Shown one piece after another: positions 33,684 through 43,738 of a DNA stretch of 64,000 nt. Both the position numbers and the translations under genes were made by a program. The stretch comes from UBA6814 sp040753075. Its GTDB lineage: Bacteria; Desulfobacterota; Desulfovibrionia; Desulfovibrionales; Desulfovibrionaceae. The notes below the pieces were generated by a model. That model had not been told where the DNA came from, made no database searches, and saw nothing but the letters and a program-made list of their open reading frames with translations. Position 1 is the stretch's first letter; each line of letters opens with the position of its first letter. Location: positions 1 to 64,000 of the forward strand of contig JBFMHA010000007.1 of assembly GCA_040753075.1 (NCBI GenBank), read 5' to 3'.

Positions 33684-34529
33684 TCAGTCGGCCCGGCCCG
33701 GGGCGGATCGGCGCAGGATGGCGGTTTCGCTGTGCGGGCGGGCCACGTAGTAGTCCGGCCTGATCTCGACGCCGGGGTCCAGGGTAGCCCGGGTGGAGGT
33801 GGGGCCGATCTGACCGGGCCGGAACGAGACCACCACCTGGCCGTCCGGTGTCAGGAGGACCAGATCCTCGCCGGTTTGGAGGCCCTGCTTCTCGCCCAGG
33901 CCGAAGAGGATGTCCCAGCCCTCCTTGCGCTTGGCCAGCTTGTAGATGGGCGCGATGCCCCTGGAGATGAGCGCGTCCTCCTCCTCGCCCGTGGCCCGGA
34001 ACACCAGGAAGCCGAACAAGCCGGCCAGGGGCAGGCAGGCCATCACCACCCACCAGGGCTCGAAGCCGAGATGCCGGATGGCCAGGGAGGGGATGTCCGC
34101 CCGCAGGGCCTCCGGGGTGTCGAATACCCGCAGCGTGTAGCGCGGAGTCTTGTCCGTGGGGGGCTGGACCCGGGCGTAGATCACGAAATCCACCGCGCCC
34201 GCGGGCAGGGTGGCCGGGGCGCGCACCAAGGCGCGCCACAGGGTTCCGCGCAACTCCACGAACTCCAGTTGCACGTCGGGAGAGGAGGCGGTGTAGCGCA
34301 GGTAGGTGTTAAGCTCCCTGGAGTCCCCGGAGCGGGACACCTCGGAGTGGGCCTTGATCCCGTCCGCGTCCAGGGAGATGTCCAGGGTGCCGCTGGCTAT
34401 GGTTTCGGAGCCGGCCGTCACCCGAAAGGTATGGAAAGGTTCGCGGATGCTCCAGGCCAGTCCGTCGGCCACGGCCAGGAGGGTGAGCACGAACAGGATG
34501 ACCGCGGCCTTTTGGAAGTGGGTTCTCAC
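33684..34529 (-). CDS. Membrane protein of unknown function
   Basis: This 281-aa protein has an N-terminal signal/TM segment (AAVILFVLTLLAVADGLAWS), a beta-rich periplasmic part (about 30-155), a second TM (WWVVMACLPLAGLFGFLVF, about 165-185) and a cytoplasmic domain starting EEEDALISRGIAPIYKLAKR. The cytoplasmic part ends in an OB- or SH3-like stretch (QTGEDLVLLTPDGQVVVSF). I do not recognise the family. Confidence 0.7.
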   Translation of the reverse strand: MRTHFQKAAVILFVLTLLAVADGLAWSIREPFHTFRVTAGSETIASGTLDISLDADGIKAHSEVSRSGDSRELNTYLRYTASSPDVQLEFVELRGTLWRALVRAPATLPAGAVDFVIYARVQPPTDKTPRYTLRVFDTPEALRADIPSLAIRHLGFEPWWVVMACLPLAGLFGFLVFRATGEEEDALISRGIAPIYKLAKRKEGWDILFGLGEKQGLQTGEDLVLLTPDGQVVVSFRPGQIGPTSTRATLDPGVEIRPDYYVARPHSETAILRRSAPGRAD

Positions 34530-34964
34530 TGCGTTGTCCTTCTCCTCGGCTCCGGGATGGCGGGCAGGCCCGAAGGCTGGTTCAAGCCGGCGACCCGGTG
34601 CGATTGTTGCAAGTATTCAAAGCAATCGCCATGCCAGTGCGCGAAGTCGGCGAGAAAGCCTAAGGGTTTCCTCCGCGCTCAGGTCTGGAAGGGGGTTTAT
34701 GGTTTGCGAGATTTTGTCCTGGGCGTTGTGCCAGTTTGCGCGACGCGTGAGGTTGACCAAATGATCCTGGTGTTGATCGGTACAGTAGGGTACTGGTGCG
34801 GCGTACAGAAAGGCGCGCGGCGCGATTGGCGGAGTCGGCTATCGTGCAATATGGTGGCGCGAACCCGTCCGCCCGCGGCCATGCCCACTGAATGGTTGTC
34901 CTGGTCCTGGGCGGTGCGGTAGGTTGCGCCCAGACCGCCGGCATCACCCGGCTCCGGAGGATGG
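34530..34964. other. Intergenic region, 435 bp
   Basis: This divergent gap must hold promoters for both neighbours. I see a 7-bp inverted repeat GCGATTG/CAATCGC (about 34600-34630) and a CTGGGCG/CGCCCAG hairpin just before the next gene. No gene or clear sigma-70 promoter is visible. Confidence 0.4.
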
Positions 34965-37571
34965 ATGCGCGCGTTCCTGTCCTTGTTCCGCCGTCGTCGG
35001 CCCCAGGTCCCGGACGAGGACCACGCGGCCCTGTTCAAGGCCCGCTACGTCAGCTTCAAGGCCCTGCTCGAGTCCAATTCCGAGCTTCTGTCCATCATTG
35101 CCGACATGGAGCAGAAGCTCCGCGGCGACACGGTGTTCGGCATGGCCTACGTGGCTTCCCAGGCCTCACGCACCGCTTTCCACCTCGGCCGCATGGTTGA
35201 GGCCTACGCCCGCCTCTCGGGCGACAAGAGCCCGGCCCTGGCCGGGATCGCCGGCCGCCTCTGCGCCGAGATGGCCGCCCTCACCGCCCGCCGCGCCTGC
35301 GCCCGGGGCGGCGCGGCCGTGCTGCCCTACCGCAGCGTGGACAGGAACATGGTGGACAGCGTGGGCGGCAAGAGCGCCAACCTGGGCGAGATGGCCTCCC
35401 TCGGCCTGCCCGTGCCCGCGGGCTTCGCCATCACCACCGCGGCCTGCGAGGCGTTCCTGGCGTCCGGGGGCGTCATGGACGTAGTCAACCGCAGCCGCAT
35501 GGGCCTGGATCCCTCCGACGCCGCGGCCGTGACCAGGGCCTCCGAGGCCATCCAGCGCGCCTTTCTCGACGCCCCCCTGCCCCAGGACCTGGAGCGGGAG
35601 ATCCGCGCGGCCTACCGGGACCTCTGCGCCGCCCGCGGCGTTCCGGACATGCCCGTGGCCCTGCGCTCCAGCGCCATCGGCGAGGACGGCGAGCTCTCCT
35701 TCGCCGGCCAGTATCTCTCGGTCCTGGGCGTCACCTCCGAACGCCTCGCCGCGACCTACAAGATGGTCCTGGCCAGCCTCTTCACCCCGCGGGCCATGGC
35801 CTACCGCCTGCTCAAGGGAATCCCCTTCGAGGGGGTGTCCATGGGCGTGGCCTGCCTGGAGCTAGTGCCCTCCCGGACGGCCGGGGTCATGTACACCACC
35901 AGCCCCACCGATCCCCTGGACCGCAGGATACTCATCAACGCGGTCTTCGGCCTGGGCGTCTACGCCGTGGACGGGACCGTGCCCCCGGACGCCTACCGCC
36001 TCTCCCGGGATCCCGGGGCCGGAGACGATCCCGCCGGGGATCTGCGGGTGGATGAATGGGTGGTGGCCTGCCAGGAGCGGATGCTCGCCTTCACTCCGGC
36101 CGGCCGGGTCCAGGACGCGCCCCTGGCCCCGGACCAGGGCTGCCTGCCCTGCCTCACCCCGGACCAGGCCCGCGAACTGGCCCGCATGGGCCTCGTCCTA
36201 GAGCGCCACTACGGGGTCCCCCAGGACGTGGAGTGGGCCCTGCACCCCGACGGCCGCCTCGTCCTGCTCCAGACCCGGCCCCTGCGCGTGGACGCCTCCC
36301 GCCGCGACCGGCCCCGCCCCCCCCGGGTCGCGGGCTACGCCATGCTCCTCTCCGGAGGCGACGTGGCCTGTCCCGGCGTGGCCGCCGGGCCGGCCTTCCA
36401 CGTCAGGTCCGAAGCCGACCTCGCCGCGTTCCCCGACGGCGGGGTGCTGGTGGCCGAGCACTCCTCGCCCAAGTACGCCGTGCTCCTGGGCAAGGCCCGG
36501 GCCGTGCTCACCGACGCGGGCAGCGCCACCGGGCACATGGCCTCCCTGGTGCGCGAGTTCGACCTGCCCTCCATCTTCAACCTGCGCACCGCCACCCGCG
36601 ACATTCCCGCCGGAACGGTCGTCACCGTGGACGCCCTCTCGGGCCGCATCTACGCCGGCGAAGTCCCGGAACTGCTGGCCCTGGCCGGCAGGCGCGAGGG
36701 GTTCATGAAAGGGGCTCCGGTCTTCGCCGTGCTGGAGAAGCTTGCGGCGATCGTCGTCCCCCTGTTCCTCACCGACCCCGCCGCGCCGGAGTTCCGCGGC
36801 CGCAACGCCAGGACCGTGCACGACATCATGCGCTTCATCCACGAGCGCTCCTACGGCGAGATGTTCCAAATCTCCGACCTGGCCGCGGACCAGGGCGGCC
36901 TGGCCCTCAAGCTCGCCGCGTCCATTCCCCTGGACCTCTACATCATCGACCTGGGCGACGGCGTGGCCCGGCCCCACGGTCGCCGCGTCCGGCCCGACGA
37001 GATCGCCTCAGCGCCCTTCAAGGCTCTGCTCGCCGGCATGCTCCACCCCGACGTCAACCGCCGCGAGCCCAAGCCCATCAACCTGGGCGGCTTCTTCTCG
37101 GTCATGGGCGAGCAGCTCCTGGGCCCCCCTCCGGGCCAGGGCCAGCGCTTCGGGGACAAGAGCTACGCCCTCATCTCCGACCGCTACCTGAACTTCAGCT
37201 CCCGGGTGGGCTACCACTACTCGGTGCTCGACGCCTACTGCGGCCCCCTGGCCAACGAGAACTACATCAGCTTCTCCTTCAAGGGCGGGGCCGCGGACGA
37301 GACCCGCCGCAACCGCCGGGTGCGCGCCATCTCCGAGATCCTCCGCGCCCTGGACTTCGCCGTGGAGGTGGTGGCCGACCGGGTCACCGCCTCCTACCGC
37401 AAGGACGAGCCGGCCGAGGTCGCCGCCCGCCTGGACCAACTCGGCCGGCTTCTCCAGTACACCCGGCAGATGGACATGCTCATGCAGTCCGAGGCCAGCG
37501 TGCAGCACCTGGCCCGCTGCTTCCTCAACGGCAACTACTGCCACGACCCCGACCACCCGGAACAGGGGTAG
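34965..37571 (+). CDS. PPDK/PEP-synthase-like protein lacking the TIM barrel, copy 1
   Basis: This 868-aa protein has a helical N-terminus (about 1-115). A PPDK_N ATP-grasp domain follows (VGGKSANLGEMASLGLPVPAG; LRSSAIGEDGELSFAGQYLS; DVEWALHPDGRLVLLQTRPL), then a phosphohistidine domain with GSATGHMA (H524). The C-terminal 300 aa (TVHDIMRFIHERSYGEMFQI, YIIDLGDGV, NYISFSFKGGAADETRRNRR) replaces the usual PEP/pyruvate TIM barrel. ATP-dependent His phosphorylation is plausible, but PEP synthesis is not expected. A paralogue lies at 41002 beside signalling genes. Confidence 0.8.
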   Translation: MRAFLSLFRRRRPQVPDEDHAALFKARYVSFKALLESNSELLSIIADMEQKLRGDTVFGMAYVASQASRTAFHLGRMVEAYARLSGDKSPALAGIAGRLCAEMAALTARRACARGGAAVLPYRSVDRNMVDSVGGKSANLGEMASLGLPVPAGFAITTAACEAFLASGGVMDVVNRSRMGLDPSDAAAVTRASEAIQRAFLDAPLPQDLEREIRAAYRDLCAARGVPDMPVALRSSAIGEDGELSFAGQYLSVLGVTSERLAATYKMVLASLFTPRAMAYRLLKGIPFEGVSMGVACLELVPSRTAGVMYTTSPTDPLDRRILINAVFGLGVYAVDGTVPPDAYRLSRDPGAGDDPAGDLRVDEWVVACQERMLAFTPAGRVQDAPLAPDQGCLPCLTPDQARELARMGLVLERHYGVPQDVEWALHPDGRLVLLQTRPLRVDASRRDRPRPPRVAGYAMLLSGGDVACPGVAAGPAFHVRSEADLAAFPDGGVLVAEHSSPKYAVLLGKARAVLTDAGSATGHMASLVREFDLPSIFNLRTATRDIPAGTVVTVDALSGRIYAGEVPELLALAGRREGFMKGAPVFAVLEKLAAIVVPLFLTDPAAPEFRGRNARTVHDIMRFIHERSYGEMFQISDLAADQGGLALKLAASIPLDLYIIDLGDGVARPHGRRVRPDEIASAPFKALLAGMLHPDVNRREPKPINLGGFFSVMGEQLLGPPPGQGQRFGDKSYALISDRYLNFSSRVGYHYSVLDAYCGPLANENYISFSFKGGAADETRRNRRVRAISEILRALDFAVEVVADRVTASYRKDEPAEVAARLDQLGRLLQYTRQMDMLMQSEASVQHLARCFLNGNYCHDPDHPEQG

Positions 37572-37770
37572 CCGGGGGCCGTCCGAACTCCTGAAGGGAG
37601 GCGTGAGCCCGGCCCTCCGCCCCGGCGGATCGGGATGGGGAGCGATGTGGGGCGAAAGGAGGGGGATCGCCCCGGAGAAGGATGAAAACCCTCGCCGGGC
37701 GACGCGAAACGTGGTTTTCCGTCCCCTGCCGGCTCTTGCCTCCTCCCCAGGCCCGTGCGAAAGTGCAAGG

Positions 37771-38226
37771 ATGGAACCTGTAGCTCTCGTCCAGGTGTTG
37801 TCGGCGTCCATCGCCCCGTGCGTGCTCATTTCGGCCTTCGGGCTGCTCCTGCTGTCCCTGACCAACCGGCTGGGCCGGTCGGTGGACCGCATCCGGCGCC
37901 TGTGCCGGGAGGCTCCGGGGGCGCAGCCCGGGGAGCGGGGCGAGATCGAGCGGCAGGTGCGGGTGCTGTACCGCCGCTGTCGGCTCATGCGCTCCTCGGT
38001 AGGGCTGTGCCTGCTGGGGGTCTTCGGCATCGGGATGCTCGTGCTCCTGCTCTTTGCCGAGGCCGTGGCCGGGGTGCGGCTGGTGTTCGTGCCCGAGGCC
38101 CTGTTCATCGCCAGCATGGTCTTCCTGCTCGGCTCCCTGGTGTTCTTTTTCCTGGAGGTCCGCCTGACCCTGGAGGCCCTGCGGGCCGAGGTGAGGCACC
38201 GCATCGGCCAGGACCCGGGAGAATAG
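37771..38226 (+). CDS. DUF2721 membrane protein
   Basis: This 151-aa protein has three TM helices (about 5-30, 70-95, 100-125) and the DUF2721 pattern: SASIAPCVLISAFGLLLLSL, TNRLGRSVDRIRRL, YRRCRLMRSSV. The function is unknown. The start at 37771 fits the family N-terminus; the upstream extension to 37603 is unlikely. Confidence 0.8.
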   Translation: MEPVALVQVLSASIAPCVLISAFGLLLLSLTNRLGRSVDRIRRLCREAPGAQPGERGEIERQVRVLYRRCRLMRSSVGLCLLGVFGIGMLVLLLFAEAVAGVRLVFVPEALFIASMVFLLGSLVFFFLEVRLTLEALRAEVRHRIGQDPGE

Positions 38227-38271
38227 CCGGAGGTCCTTGACCGGGGCCGCCCGAGGTGGCAGGACGGTACG

Positions 38272-40104
38272 GTGGAGAGCCGCACGTCCGCCAAACGCGC
38301 CATGCTGGAGCGCCTGTTCCCCTTTCTGGGATGGAAGGGGTTCGTCACTCGCCGCACCGTGCGGTCGGACCTGGCCGCGGGCCTGACCGGAGCGGTCATC
38401 GTGCTGCCCCAGGGCGTGGCCTTTGCGGCCATCGCCGGCCTGCCCCCGGAATACGGGCTGTACACCGCCATCGTGCCGGTGCTGGTGGCCGCCCTGTTCG
38501 GCTCCTCCCTGCACCTGGTGTCCGGGCCGACCACCGCCATCTCCCTGGTCGTCTTCTCCCAGGTCAGCGTCCTGCACGCGCCGGGCGACCCCGAATACGT
38601 CAGCATGGTGCTGACCCTGACCTTCATGGCCGGGGCGGTGCAGTTGGGCCTGGGCCTGGCCCGGCTGGGCGCGGTCATCAACTTCGTGTCCCATTCGGTG
38701 GTGGTGGGGTTCACCGCGGGCGCGGCGGTGCTCATCGTCACCAGCCAGTTGGGGCACTTCTTCGGCATCCGCGATCTCCCCCGGGGCGAGTTCCTGGAGA
38801 CCTGGGCCGCGTGCCTGGGCCGGCTGGACGAACTCAACGGCCGCGTGCTGCTCATCGCGACCTTCACCCTGTGCCTGTCCTACGTGCTCAAGAAGCGCTG
38901 GCCGCGGATGCCGGCCATGTTCGCGGGCATGACGGCGGCCTCGCTGCTCTCCCTGTTCCTGAACGGCGAAGAGCACGGGGTGCGCCTGGTGGGGGCCCTG
39001 CCGGCGTCCCTGCCTCCCCTGTCCCTGCCCGACTTCTCGCCGCATGTGCTGCAGGGGCTGTTTCCCGGAGCCCTGGCCATCGCCATGCTGGGCCTGGCCG
39101 AGGCGGTGTCCATCGCCCGCTCCGTGGCCACCCTGACCAACCAGCGCATCGACAACAGCCAGGAGTTCATCGGCCAGGGCCTGTCCAACCTGGTGGGCAG
39201 CTTCTTTTCGGCCTACGCCTCCTCGGGCTCGTTCACCCGCACCGGGGTGAACCACGCCTCCGGGGCCAGGACGCCCCTGGCCGCGGTGTTCTCGGCCCTG
39301 GGCGTGGCGGCCATCCTGCTCCTGGTGGCGCGGCTCACGGCCTATCTGCCCCTGCCGGCCATGGCCGGCGTCATCGTGCTGGTGGCGGTGAGCCTGGTGA
39401 ACGGGCGACAGATCCGCACCATCCTGGCCACCAGCCGGGAGGACACGGCGGTGCTGGCCGCGACCTTCCTGTCCACCCTGTTCCTGGACCTGGAGTTCGC
39501 CATCTTCGCCGGGGTGATCCTCTCCCTGCTCATCTACCTGAACCGCACCTCCCATCCCCATTTCACCACCCTGGCGCCGGTGGAGTCCAGGGGCGCGCGG
39601 CATTTCGTGGACAAGTCCGGCACCGGCTTCCCGGAGTGCCCCCAACTCAAGGTCCTGCGCCTGGACGGCTCCATCTTCTTCGGCGCGGTGAACCACATCT
39701 CCGAGGCCCTGGAGAAGACCATCGCCGAGAGTCCGGAGCAGTGCCACATCCTGGTGGTGGCCAGCGGGGTGAACTTCATGGACGTGTCCGGGTGCGAAAT
39801 GGTCTTCCACGAGGGGCACGCCCTGCACGCCGGAGGCCGGGCGCTCTACCTGTGCTCGGTCAAGCCCGAGGTCATGCTCATCCTGAACCGGGGCGGGTGC
39901 CTGGCGCGGGTGGGGGCGGAGAACGTGTTCGAGGACAAGTACGAGGCGCTGGCGGCCATCGTTCCCCGCCTGGACCCGGAGCGCTGCCGGGAGTGCCGCG
40001 TGCGCATCTTCCTGGAGTGTGCGGGGCAGCCCGGCCCGGAGCATCCCGAGGGCCGGCCCGGGCGCAGGGCGGCCTGTCCTGCTTCGTTCGGCCCGCGGGA
40101 ATAA
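38272..40104 (+). CDS. SulP-family anion permease with STAS domain
   Basis: This 610-aa protein has about 10-12 TM helices with SulP motifs: LTGAVIVLPQGVAFAAIAGL, PPEYGLYTAIVP, FGSSLHLVSGPTTAIS and RIDNSQEFIGQGLSN-VGSFF. A C-terminal STAS domain (about 455-560) contains LRLDGSIFFGAVNHI and VNFMDVSGCEM. It imports sulfate, bicarbonate or another anion; the substrate cannot be told. The GTG at 38272 is used; an ATG at 38302 is an alternative. A Cys-containing tail (CRECRVRIFLEC) follows STAS. Confidence 0.9.
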   Translation: MESRTSAKRAMLERLFPFLGWKGFVTRRTVRSDLAAGLTGAVIVLPQGVAFAAIAGLPPEYGLYTAIVPVLVAALFGSSLHLVSGPTTAISLVVFSQVSVLHAPGDPEYVSMVLTLTFMAGAVQLGLGLARLGAVINFVSHSVVVGFTAGAAVLIVTSQLGHFFGIRDLPRGEFLETWAACLGRLDELNGRVLLIATFTLCLSYVLKKRWPRMPAMFAGMTAASLLSLFLNGEEHGVRLVGALPASLPPLSLPDFSPHVLQGLFPGALAIAMLGLAEAVSIARSVATLTNQRIDNSQEFIGQGLSNLVGSFFSAYASSGSFTRTGVNHASGARTPLAAVFSALGVAAILLLVARLTAYLPLPAMAGVIVLVAVSLVNGRQIRTILATSREDTAVLAATFLSTLFLDLEFAIFAGVILSLLIYLNRTSHPHFTTLAPVESRGARHFVDKSGTGFPECPQLKVLRLDGSIFFGAVNHISEALEKTIAESPEQCHILVVASGVNFMDVSGCEMVFHEGHALHAGGRALYLCSVKPEVMLILNRGGCLARVGAENVFEDKYEALAAIVPRLDPERCRECRVRIFLECAGQPGPEHPEGRPGRRAACPASFGPRE

Positions 40105-40523
40105 TCACTGGCGGCGGGGCCTTGCATCCCCGGCTGGGGGACCGTATGGATGTCCTGTCGGGCGGATACGGGACCGTCCAGAGGCGCCGGGAGGCGTCTG
40201 GCCACGTCTGTTGCCCGTTTTTTCCCTTTGTTGCTCGATATAAAGTGTAATTTTTTTGGCATGTTATAAAAAACCGCGCAAGAGTGCTGCGTCTGGAACG
40301 GCGGTTGCAGACTCCGGGGCGTTGGCCTGATGGCCTTGCGAGTTTCCCGGAGCCTGGGGCGCGCGTGACGCGGAGCGCGGCAACGCGGAGCCGATGCACG
40401 GCGGACCGGGTCGGGAAACATCCACCCGCCGGGGCGGAGGGATGGGCCCTCCGCCCCTTGGCGCTGGCCGGGCAAAGGCTCCGCCAGGTCCGGCAGTGCG
40501 CGTCGCACATCAAGGAGCAGGCC
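40105..40523. other. Intergenic region with AT-rich island
   Basis: The gap of 419 bp holds an AT-rich stretch (40230-40275: GATATAAAGTG, then ATGTTATAAAAAAC) that stands out in the GC-rich surroundings and probably contains the promoter of the signalling cluster. No -35/-10 pair at standard spacing is convincing. No gene is seen. Confidence 0.4.
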
Positions 40524-40919
40524 GTGTCCGAGAGCATGAAGGTGTTGCTGGTGGACGATGAGGACGATTTCCGCGAGTTGCTCGGCAAGCGACTGGTGAA
40601 AAGAGGGCTCGTGGTGAGCACCGCGGGTTCCGGCGAGGCCGGGCTGGGCCTGGCTCAGGACGGCGGTTTCGACGTGGTGGTGCTGGACGTGAAGATGCCC
40701 GGGATGGACGGGCTGGAGGTCTTGCGCCGGTTGCGCAAGATCGCCCCGGACACCGAGGTGATCCTGCTCACCGGCCACGCCAACATGGAGGTGGCGGTGG
40801 AGGGCATGGACCTGGGGGCTTTCGACTATCTCATGAAGCCGGTGGCCATCAACGAACTCCTGTACAAGATCCAGGACGCCACGGCCCGGCGCAGGTTGCG
40901 CCAGGGCCGCCAGGGATAG
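40524..40919 (+). CDS. Receiver-only response regulator 1
   Basis: This 131-aa protein is a single receiver domain. Acid pocket D11/D12, phosphoacceptor D55 (VVVLDVKMPGMDG), T/S switch ILLTGHA and K in YLMKPVA are all present. The GTG at 40524 has GGAG 7 bases upstream; the longer frame from 40284 is not needed. No output domain exists. It precedes the second PPDK-like gene by 82 bp. Confidence 0.92.
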   Translation: MSESMKVLLVDDEDDFRELLGKRLVKRGLVVSTAGSGEAGLGLAQDGGFDVVVLDVKMPGMDGLEVLRRLRKIAPDTEVILLTGHANMEVAVEGMDLGAFDYLMKPVAINELLYKIQDATARRRLRQGRQG

Positions 40920-41001
40920 CGTCCGCCGGGCGGCCGGGCGCGCCCCGGGCCGCGGCCCGGGAAACCCCGCGGGGAGAGCCGCGGGCCAAAGGCAAGGGAT
41001 C

Positions 41002-43614
41002 ATGGCCATATCCGGCCTGCTCACATCGCTCAAGCGCCTGTTCGCCGGCGCGGCGGCCCTGTCCCCGGAGCAGGAGGAGGAGTTTCGCCGCCTCCACCTG
41101 GAGCGCTGCCACAATTTCAAGCTGCTGCTCGCGGCCAACAACCGCGCCCTGGAGGTCATGTCCGACATGGAGGAGGCCCTGGCCGGAGGCCGGGTCTTCG
41201 GCGCGGGCTACGTGCGCGAGGCCTGCACCAGGGTGGCCTCCGAGGTCTTCCAGATCGTGCGCGGGCTGACCGGCCTGGCCCCGGGCCGGTACGACGGTCT
41301 GTTCCCCCGTTTCCGGTCCATCCAGGCCGAGATCAACGAGGTGGTGCTGGCCGTCGCGTCGCGTCGCGAGGGCCCCCTGGTCATGCCCCTGGCCGACCTG
41401 CGGGCAGCCCACCTGGACGAGGCCGGGAGCAAGCTGGCCAACCTGGGCGAGCTTGCCCGGGCCCTCGGCGCGGAAATCCCCCGCGGCTTCGCGGTCACCG
41501 CTTCGGGCTTCGCACGGTTCATGGCCCACGACGACCTCCAGGCCGAGGTGGACCGCCGCATCCAGGCTGCGGACGCCTCCCGTCTGGACGAAGTCTACGC
41601 CCTGTCATCCAGCCTGCAGGGCCTCATCGCCGGCGCGTCGCTGCCCCCGGACCTGGAGGCGGCCATCCGGGACGAGGCCCGGCGCCTGGCCGACACGGCC
41701 GGGGATGGGCTGCTCCTGGCGGTGCGCTCCTCGGCCGTCGGCGAGGACGCCCTGGGCGCCTCCTTCGCCGGCCAGTACCACACCGAACTGGGGGTGGACC
41801 CGGACGAGGCGGTGCAGGCCTACCGCGAGGTGGTGGCCGCCAAGTACGGGGTAACGGCCATGACCTACCGCCTGGTGCGCGGCATCCCGGACCAGGACGT
41901 GCCCATGTGCGTGGGGATCATGGAGATGGTGGACGCCACGGCCAGCGGGGTGGCCTATTCCCGCGATCCCCTGCGGCCCGTGGAGGGCGGGGTCCTCATC
42001 GAGGCCGTGCCGGGCCTGCCCAAGGCGGTGGTGGACGGCAGCGCGGCCGTGGACCGGTTCTTCGCGACCCGTGAGGAGCCTCTGGCCCTGGCCGGGCAGG
42101 AGGTGGCGCGCAAGGAGTTCCGCTACGGGTTCTCCGCCGGAGCGGGCCTGGACCGCATCCCCCTGGACCCGGAGGAGGCCGGGAGGCCCTGCCTGGACGA
42201 GGCCCGGGTCCTGGCCGTGGCCCGACTGGCCCTGGCCGCGGAGCGGCATTTCGGCGGGCCCCAGGACCTGGAATGGGCCTTTGCCCCGGATGGCCGGCTG
42301 GTGCTCCTGCAGTGCCGGCCCCTCAAGGATGCCGCCGCCCCGGCCTCTCCCGCGCCGTCCGACATCCCGGCGGACGGAGGCGGGTCCCTGCTGGCCGGAG
42401 GGATGACCGCCTCTCCCGGCGCGGCCGCGGGCGAGGCCTTCGCGGCCCGCAAGGACGCCGACGCCCTGCGTTTCCCGCCGGGCGGCGTGCTGGTGGTGGC
42501 CCAGGCCCTGCCCTTTTGGGCCACGCTGCTCTCCCGGGCCGCGGCGGTGGTGGCCGAGCGCGGCTCCGCGGCCGGGCACCTGGCCAACGTGGCCCGGGAG
42601 TACGGGGTGCCGGCGCTGTTCGGGGTGTCCGGAGCCATGGCCGCCCTGGATGGCGTCGGCACGGTCACGGTGGACGCCGACGGCCGCCGGGTGCTGCCGG
42701 GCGACGCCACGGCGGCGTTGCCCCGCCGGGAGCGCCCCGCCAGCCTCATGCTGGGCAGCCCGGTGCACTCCCTCCTGAGCCGGGCCGCGCAGCACATCGT
42801 GCCCCTGACCCTGCTCGACCCCTCGGCGCCGGAGTTCGCGCCCGAGGGCTGCGCCACCCTGCACGACATCACCCGCTTCTGCCACGAGAAGAGCGTGGAG
42901 GAGATGTTCAGCCACGGCGCGGATCTGCCCCTGCCCACCCAGACGGCCCGGCGGCTGTCCGTGGCCGGGCGGGCCATGCAGTACTGGATCATCGACCTGG
43001 GCGACGGCGTCTCCGGCCCGGTGGAGGGCAAGACCGTGCCCCTGGAGCAGATCGCCTCCGCGCCCATGCTCGCCCTGTGGCGGGGCATGACTGCGGCGCC
43101 CTGGGCCGGGCCGCCGGTGGACGCCCGGGGCTTCATGTCCGTGCTGGCGGGCAGCGCGTCCAACCCGGACCTGGATCCGGCCTCGGCCTCGGCCTTCGCC
43201 GAGAAGAACTATTTCATGATCTCCAGCGACTTCTGTTCGCTCCAGTCCCGTTTCGGCTACCACTTCTCCACGGTGGAGGCCCTCATCGGGGACGATGACG
43301 CGGGCAACTACCTCTCCTTCCGCTTCAAGGGCGGGGCGGCGGACCATTCCCGCCGCGCCCGGCGCGCCTCCATGATCGCCGAGGTGCTGGAGGCGCTGGG
43401 GTTCCGCTGCGAAACCAAGGCGGACGCCCTGTTCGCGCGCATGGAGGGGTACGGCCGGCAGTTCATGGAGGAGCGCCTGGCGGCCCTGGGCCACGTCATC
43501 GTGCACACCCGGCAGATGGACATGGCCATGGCCGACGCCGGCCAGGCCGAGGCGCTCCGGCGGCGGCTCCTGGCCGACATCTCCGGCCGGCTGGTGTCGT
43601 TGCCCGGGCCGTAG
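41002..43614 (+). CDS. PPDK/PEP-synthase-like protein lacking the TIM barrel, copy 2
   Basis: This 870-aa paralogue of the protein at 34965 has the same order: helical N-terminus, ATP-grasp (AGSKLANLGELARALGAEIPRG; VRSSAVGEDALGASFAGQYH; DLEWAFAPDGRLVLLQCRPL, in pieces), phosphohistidine domain with GSAAGHLA (H526), and the C-terminal domain (TLHDITRFCHEKSVEEMFSH; YWIIDLGDGVSGP; NYLSFRFKGGAADHSRRARR). It lies between a receiver gene and a Cache-type kinase gene, which suggests a role in signalling or its control. The enzymatic reaction is unknown. Confidence 0.8.
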   Translation: MAISGLLTSLKRLFAGAAALSPEQEEEFRRLHLERCHNFKLLLAANNRALEVMSDMEEALAGGRVFGAGYVREACTRVASEVFQIVRGLTGLAPGRYDGLFPRFRSIQAEINEVVLAVASRREGPLVMPLADLRAAHLDEAGSKLANLGELARALGAEIPRGFAVTASGFARFMAHDDLQAEVDRRIQAADASRLDEVYALSSSLQGLIAGASLPPDLEAAIRDEARRLADTAGDGLLLAVRSSAVGEDALGASFAGQYHTELGVDPDEAVQAYREVVAAKYGVTAMTYRLVRGIPDQDVPMCVGIMEMVDATASGVAYSRDPLRPVEGGVLIEAVPGLPKAVVDGSAAVDRFFATREEPLALAGQEVARKEFRYGFSAGAGLDRIPLDPEEAGRPCLDEARVLAVARLALAAERHFGGPQDLEWAFAPDGRLVLLQCRPLKDAAAPASPAPSDIPADGGGSLLAGGMTASPGAAAGEAFAARKDADALRFPPGGVLVVAQALPFWATLLSRAAAVVAERGSAAGHLANVAREYGVPALFGVSGAMAALDGVGTVTVDADGRRVLPGDATAALPRRERPASLMLGSPVHSLLSRAAQHIVPLTLLDPSAPEFAPEGCATLHDITRFCHEKSVEEMFSHGADLPLPTQTARRLSVAGRAMQYWIIDLGDGVSGPVEGKTVPLEQIASAPMLALWRGMTAAPWAGPPVDARGFMSVLAGSASNPDLDPASASAFAEKNYFMISSDFCSLQSRFGYHFSTVEALIGDDDAGNYLSFRFKGGAADHSRRARRASMIAEVLEALGFRCETKADALFARMEGYGRQFMEERLAALGHVIVHTRQMDMAMADAGQAEALRRRLLADISGRLVSLPGP

Positions 43615-43738
43615 GATCCGGGCGCGATGGTTGCAGTGATTCCGATGCGTTGCGGCCCCCTCCTTGCCACGGGGCAAGGGAGACGGTAACTCCATAAACG
43701 CCGGCTGCGGCCGGCCTTCCGGCAGGAGACACGAGGGC

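Noticed and set aside
40230..40275. Sigma-54 promoter in the AT-rich stretch before receiver 1
   Set aside because: TTGGCAT is present but no GC element follows at the required distance.
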